Shown here: positions 58,451 through 64,000 of the stretch, in pieces | Layout of the letters: every line of letters starts with the position of its first letter | How positions within the stretch are numbered: the first letter of the stretch is position 1 | Assembly: GCA_028292405.1 (NCBI GenBank) | Contig: JAQGMJ010000021.1 | Coordinates: 1 to 64,000, forward strand | Length of the DNA stretch: 64,000 nt | Origin: Betaproteobacteria bacterium | GTDB taxonomy: Bacteria > Pseudomonadota > Gammaproteobacteria > Burkholderiales > JAEUOS01 | Direction: 5' to 3' | The notes under the pieces: model-generated | What the model was told of the DNA's origin: nothing | Database searches by the model: none | The model's input: the letters and a program-made list of their open reading frames with translations, nothing else | Made by a program: the position numbers and the translations under genes

Positions 58451-58930
58451 ATGAAAAGCGTTTCGATATTGTTCGTATGCACCGGCAACATCTGCCGCTC
58501 GCCAACGGCAGAAGGTGTGATGCTCCACAAGCTCGCCGGAGCCGGCCTCGCCGGCCGCGTGCGCGTCGATTCGGCGGGCACCCACGGCTATCAGGATGCG
58601 CCGCCCGACCGGCGTTCGCAGGCACATGCCGAAAAGCGCGGCTATGACTTGTCCAAATTACGCGCGCGCCCGGTGGTGATGGCCGACTTCACCGCCTTCG
58701 ACCTGATCCTGGCGATGGACCACGACAACATTTCCTTTCTCACCGCCATGAGCCCGCCGGCGCAGCGTGGCAAGCTCGGGCTGTTCATGCACTACGCGCC
58801 GCAGCACGATGCCGACATCGTGCCCGACCCCTACTACGGCGGCGCGGCCGGCTTCGCCCATGCGCTGGACTACATCGAGGATGCCTGCGACGGGCTGCTG
58901 AAGGCGCTCACGGTGCGCCTGCGCGAGTAG
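58451..58930 (+). CDS. Low-molecular-weight protein tyrosine phosphatase
   Basis: A 159-aa phosphatase with the P-loop VCTGNICRSPTAEG (Cys10, Arg16, Ser17) and the general-acid loop VPDPYYGGAAGF with the catalytic Asp. In bacteria such enzymes (Wzb, Etp types) often dephosphorylate tyrosine kinases that control exopolysaccharide, but no such kinase lies nearby. A GGGG ribosome-binding site precedes ATG 58451. Confidence 0.92.
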   Translation: MKSVSILFVCTGNICRSPTAEGVMLHKLAGAGLAGRVRVDSAGTHGYQDAPPDRRSQAHAEKRGYDLSKLRARPVVMADFTAFDLILAMDHDNISFLTAMSPPAQRGKLGLFMHYAPQHDADIVPDPYYGGAAGFAHALDYIEDACDGLLKALTVRLRE

Positions 58931-58953
58931 CCTCGTCCGCTTCAGGCGGCCCC

Positions 58954-58987
58954 AAAAAAACAAAGCCCCTTGCAGGGCTTTGTTTTT
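58954..58987. terminator. Bidirectional intrinsic terminator
   Basis: The stem ACAAAGCCC / GGGCTTTGT is flanked by seven A's on the left and five T's on the right, so it can terminate both the phosphatase gene and the converging rne gene. Confidence 0.85.
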
Positions 58988-59000
58988 ACGCGCGGCAGTC

Positions 59001-62000
59001 TTAGTGCTTGCTGGTTTCGACCTGGACCAGCGGACCTTGTTCGGCCGGCGGAAGCGGACGCAGCACGCGCGGCGGGCGCGGCGGCTCGACGAAGCTGGCG
59101 GCACGGTCGTAGGCGGTGCGCCACTTTTGCGCGTCCGTCTCGACCAGCGCCAGCCCGGCGGTCTGCAGCATCGTTTCGCGCTCGGTGCTGGTCTCGGCCG
59201 CCGACTTACGCGGCTGAATAGGCTCGGCGGCCACCGGCGGCGCAGTCATTGCGACCGGCGCAGGCGCCGCAACAGGTGCAGGCGCAGGCGCAACTGCGGG
59301 TGCCGCCTCGACCACGGCCGGGGCGGGGGCCGGAGCCGGCGCATACGACGCCGGTTCAGCGACCACCGGTTCCGCGACAGGTTCCGGTGCGGCCTGCGGT
59401 GCAGTTTCGGCGGCGACTTCGGCTACTGTCGGAGAAGAAAAGGGCTGGGCTTCAGCAACCACTGCGGCGCCTTGTTCGATCGCGGCTGCGGCATCCTGCT
59501 CTTCGCCGGCGCTTTCGCTTTCGCCATTCGCACCAGCTTCGCCATTGGCACCAGCTTCGCCATTGGCACCGGCTTCGCCATTGGCACCAGCTTCGCCATT
59601 CTCGCGATCGAAACGGCCACGGCCGCGACGGCCGCGGCGGCCGCGGCGACGACCACCGTCTTCGCGCTCGCCGCCTTCGTTCGGCGCGCCGTTTTCGCCA
59701 CGCGCTTCTTCGTCACCTTGCTCGGCGGTGCCTTCGGCCGGCGCATCGGTCTGCTCATCGAGCAACGCCTGCGGCGCGGCCTCGCCATTCTGGCGAGGCG
59801 CACGCTCACGGCGCGGACGCTCGCCGCGCTGCAGATCACGTTCCTGCGGGCCGGTCGGGTCGGCCGTGTTTTCGGCTACGCCTTCGGCGGCCTCGCGCTG
59901 GCCTTCGCCGGGCTCGCGGCGCGGACGGTCACCGCGACCAGCACGTTCGCCGCGACCACCGCGTTCGCCACCGCGCTCGGTGCGCTCGCCGCCGCGTTCT
60001 TGGCGGCCTTCGCGCGCTTCCGGCGCGGCTTGGCCTTCACGCGGCTCGCGCTCGGGGCGACCCTCGCGATTCGCATCGCGATTGCCGTCACGGCCGCCGC
60101 GCTGGCCGCGGCCCTCAGTGCGGCCCTCGGTACGGCCCTCAGTACGGCCCTCGGTGCGGCCCTCAGTGCGGCCCTCGGCGCGTTGTTCACCACCGCGCTC
60201 GCCACGCTCACCCCGTCCACGGCCTTCACCGCCACGGCCCTCATTGCGACCCTCGCCGCGATCACTGCGGCCACGACCACGGCCGCGCCCTTCACGGTTG
60301 CGTGTTTCCCCGCCCGCATCGGTCAGCGCCGAAGCCGGCTGTGCCGCCGGCTTGGCCGACGCAGGCACCGCGGCCGCGGTGGTCTTGGGCGGCTTGAACC
60401 AGCCCATGATACGGTCGATGATGCCGCCGCTTTCCTGTGCCAGGATAGGCGAGGGCGCCGGTGCCGCCTTGGGGGCGGCGGGCGCGGCTTCGACGGGCAC
60501 TGCCGCGCGCGGCGCGCGCTCCTCGGGGATGATGCCCTTGACGGCGGGTTCAAGCTTCTTCGGCGCGTCTTTCGCTTCCTTGCGCTTGTAGCCCTCGGGC
60601 TCTTCCTCGCTCACCATCTGGAAGCTGGCCTTGCCGGACTCCAGCGGCGACGATTCGTCGTGGCGCAGGCGCTCGATGGTGTGATGCGGGGTTTCGAGAT
60701 GGATGTTCGGGATCACCAGCACGTTGACCTTCAGGCGCGCCTCGATGCGGTTGATCTCCACCCGCTTTTCGTTCAACAGGAAGGTCGCGACATCGACCGG
60801 CACCTGCGCATGCACGGTGGCGGTGTTGTCCTTCATCGCCTCTTCCTGGATCATGCGCAGGATGTTCAGGGCGGAAGACTCGGTGTCGCGGATGTGGCCG
60901 GTGCCGTTGCAGCGCGGGCACACGGTGTAGCTGGCTTCGGCCAGGGCCGGGCGCAGGCGCTGGCGCGACAGTTCCATCAGGCCGAAGCGCGAGATCTTGC
61001 CCAGTTGCACGCGGGCACGGTCCGGACGCAGCGCGTCTTTCAGGCGCTGCTCGACATCGCGCTGGTTGCGCGCGCTTTCCATGTCGATGAAGTCGATCAC
61101 GATCAGGCCGCCGAGGTCGCGCAGGCGCAACTGGCGGGCGACTTCGTCGGCGGCTTCGGAGTTGGTGCGGAAGGCGGTCTCTTCGATGTCGCTGCCGCGG
61201 GTGGAGCGGGCGGAGTTGACGTCGACCGACACCAGGGCCTCGGTGTGGTCGATCACGATGGCGCCGCCGGAAGGCAAGGAGACGGTACGCGAATACGCGG
61301 ACTCGATCTGGTGCTCGATCTGGAAGCGCGAGAACAGCGGCACGTCGTCGCGGTAGCGCTTGACGCGGTTTTCCGTGTCCGGCATCACCAGCGACATGAA
61401 GGTCTGGGCCTGCTCGAAAATCTCGTCGGTGTCGATCAGGATTTCGCCGATGTCGGGCGAGAAGTAGTCGCGGATGGCGCGGATCACCAGGCTCGACTCG
61501 AGGTAGATCAGGTTGGCGCCCTTGAGCGAGTCGGAGGCCGACTTGATGGCGTCCCACAGCTTCAACAGGTAGTTCAGGTCCCACTGCAGCTCGTCGGCGG
61601 CGCGGCCGATGCCGGCGGTGCGGGCGATCAGGCTCATGCCGTCGGGGTACTGGAGCTGGTCCATCACCTCTTTAAGCTCCTGCCTGTCGTCGCCCTCGAC
61701 GCGGCGCGAAACACCGCCGCCGCGCGGGTTGTTGGGCATCAGCACCAGGTAGCGGCCGGCCAGCGAGATGAAGGTGGTGAGAGCCGCGCCCTTGTTGCCG
61801 CGCTCGTCTTTTTCCACCTGGACCATGATTTCCTGGCCCTCGCGCATGGCTTCCTTGATGGAAGCGTCGCGGACGTTGACGCCGTCGCGGAAGTAGACCC
61901 GCGAGATTTCCTTGAAGGGCAAAAAGCCGTGGCGGTCGACACCGTAGTCGACGAAGCAGGCTTCCAGGGAGGGCTCTATGCGGGTGATGACACCCTTGTA

Positions 62001-62123
62001 GATATTGCTTTTACGCTGTTCCTGGCCAGCGGTTTCGATATCGAGGTCGATCAGTTTCTGACCATCGACTATCGCGACGCGCAGCTCTTCCGAGTGGGTC
62101 GCGTTGAACAACATGCGTTTCAT
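59001..62123 (-). CDS. rne: Ribonuclease E
   Basis: RNase E is the membrane-associated endonuclease that starts mRNA decay and matures rRNA and tRNAs. The 1040-aa protein begins with the catalytic half: [21 protein letters not shown]1 domain ([20 protein letters not shown]), DNase-I-like subdomain with catalytic Asp ([15 protein letters not shown]), and the Zn-link CPRCNGTGH. The C-terminal half (about 550-1040) is disordered, rich in Arg, Gly and Glu. It carries an EGRT tandem repeat, an NGEAGA tandem repeat and an Ala/Pro/Val-rich stretch, and it ends [11 protein letters not shown]. This scaffold should bind RNA helicase and other degradosome partners. It diverges from rluC. Confidence 0.95.
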   Translation of the reverse strand: MKRMLFNATHSEELRVAIVDGQKLIDLDIETAGQEQRKSNIYKGVITRIEPSLEACFVDYGVDRHGFLPFKEISRVYFRDGVNVRDASIKEAMREGQEIMVQVEKDERGNKGAALTTFISLAGRYLVLMPNNPRGGGVSRRVEGDDRQELKEVMDQLQYPDGMSLIARTAGIGRAADELQWDLNYLLKLWDAIKSASDSLKGANLIYLESSLVIRAIRDYFSPDIGEILIDTDEIFEQAQTFMSLVMPDTENRVKRYRDDVPLFSRFQIEHQIESAYSRTVSLPSGGAIVIDHTEALVSVDVNSARSTRGSDIEETAFRTNSEAADEVARQLRLRDLGGLIVIDFIDMESARNQRDVEQRLKDALRPDRARVQLGKISRFGLMELSRQRLRPALAEASYTVCPRCNGTGHIRDTESSALNILRMIQEEAMKDNTATVHAQVPVDVATFLLNEKRVEINRIEARLKVNVLVIPNIHLETPHHTIERLRHDESSPLESGKASFQMVSEEEPEGYKRKEAKDAPKKLEPAVKGIIPEERAPRAAVPVEAAPAAPKAAPAPSPILAQESGGIIDRIMGWFKPPKTTAAAVPASAKPAAQPASALTDAGGETRNREGRGRGRGRSDRGEGRNEGRGGEGRGRGERGERGGEQRAEGRTEGRTEGRTEGRTEGRTEGRGQRGGRDGNRDANREGRPEREPREGQAAPEAREGRQERGGERTERGGERGGRGERAGRGDRPRREPGEGQREAAEGVAENTADPTGPQERDLQRGERPRRERAPRQNGEAAPQALLDEQTDAPAEGTAEQGDEEARGENGAPNEGGEREDGGRRRGRRGRRGRGRFDRENGEAGANGEAGANGEAGANGEAGANGESESAGEEQDAAAAIEQGAAVVAEAQPFSSPTVAEVAAETAPQAAPEPVAEPVVAEPASYAPAPAPAPAVVEAAPAVAPAPAPVAAPAPVAMTAPPVAAEPIQPRKSAAETSTERETMLQTAGLALVETDAQKWRTAYDRAASFVEPPRPPRVLRPLPPAEQGPLVQVETSKH
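59523..59594 (-). repeat. Four 18-bp repeats encoding NGEAGA in rne
   Basis: Four successive 18-base units differ by only a few bases and encode NGEAGA repeated in the RNase E scaffold. High DNA identity indicates recent expansion. Confidence 0.85.
60111..60182 (-). repeat. Six 12-bp repeats encoding EGRT-type units in rne
   Basis: Six 12-base units (pattern GCCCTCxGTxCG on the plus strand) encode a run of EGRT/EGR repeats within the arginine-rich RNA-binding part of RNase E. Confidence 0.85.
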
Positions 62124-62729
62124 GATGTGCTCCCTGCGCGCACCGCCCCGCTGGGATGAAAGGGGTGCCCCCTGCCGGAATCGGCGATGGGCGCAGGCCC
62201 AGGCGCACGCTGGCGAACAGGCCGAAACTTGCGGCTGTTACCAGTAGCGCCAGGAGAAAGTCGGTTTGCAGAAAGAGCTGCATGGGACTTATTTGCGATC
62301 CGTCGTCGGGAGGGGAAAAGTCAACTGATGGTGGGCCTGCAGCCGGGATTCGCGTTTTGGAACGATGAGTCGCGGCAACAAACTTGAATTCTCAAATGAC
62401 AGGGGGTGCGCGCAATGCTTGATTGCTCTATACAATCGCCCTTTTTCTTAATCGAAGCAGGCGGGCGGACGACCTGTGTGGGCTGGCCGTGGTGCGAAGT
62501 CTTCGTGGCGGACATTGCGTTGCTGCAAATCCGCGCCGGACTCAGACTTCAAAACCACTGAACCAACCGCGATGGTGCCACGGGCAAGATCCGCTTTTTC
62601 TGTGCCGCTTTCGCCTCGATGTTGCAGCCCGGTTGCAAGGGTATTGCAGGGGCATGACAACAGACTACAGGCTATTTGCGGCCGGATGGGCGGACTTCTT
62701 GCAGTCCACCCGAGGAATTATATAGACAA
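62124..62729. promoter_or_regulatory. 606-base divergent region between rne and rluC
   Basis: This gap must hold the promoters and leaders of both genes. In enterobacteria the rne leader is long and mediates autoregulation by RNase E; a similarly long leader here is inference. An AT-rich stretch with TATACAAT lies at 62429-62436, but no convincing -35 partner was found. Small frames inside (for example 62283 to 62011 on the minus strand) lack ribosome-binding sites. Confidence 0.4.
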
Positions 62730-63698
62730 ATGAATGAATTAGGGAAGTTGGCGGCCAAACTGGTCGAAATCGACGAGTCCGGCGCTGGTCAACGCCTGGA
62801 CAATTTTTTGCTCAAGCACCTTAAAGGTGCGCCCAAGAGCTTGATTTACCGGATTATTCGCTCCGGCGAGGTGCGCATCAACAAGGGCCGGGCCGACGCC
62901 GCCTGCCGCCTCAATCTGGGGGATTTGGTGCGCGTGCCGCCGATCCGCCTCGACGTCGATCCGGACGCGCCGAAAAAGCCGCCCGCGGGGGCGGCGCGCG
63001 CGGCCGATGAAATCCCGGTGCTGCTGGAGGACGATGCCCTGCTGGCGCTGAACAAGCCGGCCGGCGTGGCGGTCCACGGCGGCAGCGGCCTGAAGTACGG
63101 GGTGATCGAGGCCATGCGCGCGGCGCGCCCGCAGGCCAAGTTTCTCGAACTGGTGCACCGCCTGGACCGCGACACCTCCGGCGTGCTGCTGCTGGCGAAA
63201 AAGCGCGCCGCGTTAGTCGCCATGCACGAACTCCTGCGCGAGGGCAAGACCGACAAGCGCTACCTGGTGCTGATCAAGGGCCACTGGCCGCACGAGGCCA
63301 AGCACCACGTGCGCGCCGCCCTGCACAAGTTCGTCACCGCCGAGGGCGAGCGCCGCGTCACCGCCACGGAGGCGGAAGACGGCCAGGAGGCGCACACCAT
63401 TTTCACACTGGTGAAGCGCTATCCTGAAGCGACCCTGCTGGAGGCGCAACTGAAAACCGGGCGCACCCACCAGATCCGCGTGCACCTGGCCTCCAGCGGC
63501 TTCCCGATCATGGGCGACGACAAATACGGCGACTTCGACCTGAACAAGCGCTTGCAAAAGACCGGCCTCGCGCCGGGTCTAAAGCGCATGTTCCTGCATG
63601 CGGCTAGAATTTCGTTTGCGCACCCCGTGAGCGGGGAGCGCATGCGCATCGAAGCGCCGTTGCCCGATGAGCTTGAGCGTTATCTTGAAAGTCTGTGA
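62730..63698 (+). CDS. rluC: 23S rRNA pseudouridine synthase RluC
   Basis: RluC isomerises uridines 955, 2504 and 2580 of 23S rRNA. The 322-aa product has an N-terminal S4 domain (QRLDNFLLKHLKGAPKSLIY) and the catalytic Asp in HRLDRDTSGVLLLAKKR, plus the RTHQIRVHLASSGFPIMGDD motif. ATG 62730 fits the family; an earlier in-frame ATG at 62676 adds 18 unrelated residues. The rne/rluC divergent pair is widely conserved. The HAD phosphatase gene starts 8 bases after its stop. Confidence 0.94.
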   Translation: MNELGKLAAKLVEIDESGAGQRLDNFLLKHLKGAPKSLIYRIIRSGEVRINKGRADAACRLNLGDLVRVPPIRLDVDPDAPKKPPAGAARAADEIPVLLEDDALLALNKPAGVAVHGGSGLKYGVIEAMRAARPQAKFLELVHRLDRDTSGVLLLAKKRAALVAMHELLREGKTDKRYLVLIKGHWPHEAKHHVRAALHKFVTAEGERRVTATEAEDGQEAHTIFTLVKRYPEATLLEAQLKTGRTHQIRVHLASSGFPIMGDDKYGDFDLNKRLQKTGLAPGLKRMFLHAARISFAHPVSGERMRIEAPLPDELERYLESL

Positions 63699-63706
63699 GC
63701 AGGCCC

Positions 63707-64000
63707 ATGGCCGATGAAAACAAATTTAAGAATTATGACCTGATCGTGTTCGACTGGGACGGCACGGTGATGGACTCCACCGGCGCCATCGTCGCCGCCA
63801 TCCAGGCCTCCGCGCGCGACCTCGGCCTGAAGGTGCCGGACACTGAGACGGCCAGCCACGTCATCGGCCTGGGGCTGCAGGACGCGCTGCAGATGGCGCT
63901 ACCGGACCTCGACCCGAAGGACTATCCGAAGCTCTCCGAGCGCTATCGCTACCACTACCTGGCGCGCGACGGCGACCTGCTGCTGTTCGACGGCATGGCC
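63707..64000 (+). CDS. HAD-superfamily phosphatase (partial, N-terminal)
   Basis: Ninety-eight codons are visible before the window ends. The nucleophile motif is LIVFDWDGTVMDST with two Asp residues, followed by a helical cap-domain segment (ALPDLDPKDYPKLSERYRY) as in phosphoglycolate-phosphatase-like (Gph) HAD enzymes. It is 8 bases downstream of rluC, a common arrangement. The substrate is unknown; motifs II-IV are outside the window. Confidence 0.88.
   Translation, partial: MADENKFKNYDLIVFDWDGTVMDSTGAIVAAIQASARDLGLKVPDTETASHVIGLGLQDALQMALPDLDPKDYPKLSERYRYHYLARDGDLLLFDGMA

Noticed and set aside
58980..62159. 1059-codon open frame opposite rne
   Set aside because: rne is unmistakable on the other strand; the opposite frame is a repeat-rich mirror with no ribosome-binding site.
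62011..62283. 90-codon minus-strand frame overlapping the rne start, beginning with a membrane-helix-like segment
   Set aside because: It lacks a ribosome-binding site and runs into rne in another frame. A leader peptide cannot be excluded but is not supported.

Overview
The window is a high-GC chromosomal segment of a betaproteobacterium, most likely of the order Burkholderiales and close to Oxalobacteraceae. That placement is inferred from gene order and protein style: ispE–tRNA-Gln–prs–rplY–pth–ychF, ppc facing hemC-hemD-hemX-hemY, Bug-family (TctC) receptors and branched-chain-amino-acid-type binding proteins. Genes are densely packed on both strands. There are no rRNA genes, CRISPR arrays, integrases or insertion sequences. 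This is a core chromosome with accessory insertions, not a mobile island.

Region by region. 0–5 kb: the start of a secreted protein, greB, and a sugar-acid cassette (an L-arabinonate dehydratase-type IlvD/Edd enzyme with an HpaI-type aldolase) facing a solute-binding protein. 5–11.3 kb: htpG, a secreted protein built on a 19-residue repeat, a Ser/Thr kinase fused through one membrane segment to a PhnD-like periplasmic binding domain, and mutM. 11.4–20.1 kb: a TPR lipoprotein, lolB, ispE, tRNA-Gln, prs, rplY, pth, ychF and a glycosyltransferase. 20.6–29 kb: a large GGDEF-EAL protein, a DUF3300 protein with a long Q/A/R repeat tail, a rhomboid protease, an MsbA-like ABC exporter and tRNA-Cys. 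29–35 kb: a solute-binding lipoprotein, a DUF72 protein, an SDR, ppc and a thioredoxin-like protein. 35–43.3 kb: hemCDXY, cysK, another binding protein and dnaB. 43.4–49.3 kb: a FecR-domain protein with a Q-rich tail and a likely tricarboxylate locus (Bug receptor, MmgE/PrpD, MFS citrate-type carrier) interrupted by an AAA ATPase. 49.7–58.9 kb: a CoA-ligase/GNAT protein, UspA, hemerythrin, a glycosyltransferase, an ABC exporter, an unusual AAA+ response regulator and a low-molecular-weight phosphatase. 59–64 kb: rne, rluC and the start of a HAD phosphatase.

How the genes work together. The hem genes form a translationally coupled run (4-bp overlaps hemC/hemD and hemD/hemX). lolB, ispE, prs, rplY, pth and ychF supply envelope, isoprenoid, nucleotide and translation functions. 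rne and rluC diverge from a shared 600-bp region.

The strongest leads are three. The AAA+ response regulator at 56992–58359 has Glu at the phosphoacceptor position and no GAFTGA loop. The receptor-kinase at 8004–10304 carries an extracytoplasmic PhnD-like domain. The uspA-like gene is separated from the downstream CoA-ligase/GNAT gene only by one in-frame TAG and nine codons. I did not find a clear-cut new multi-gene defence or mobile system.
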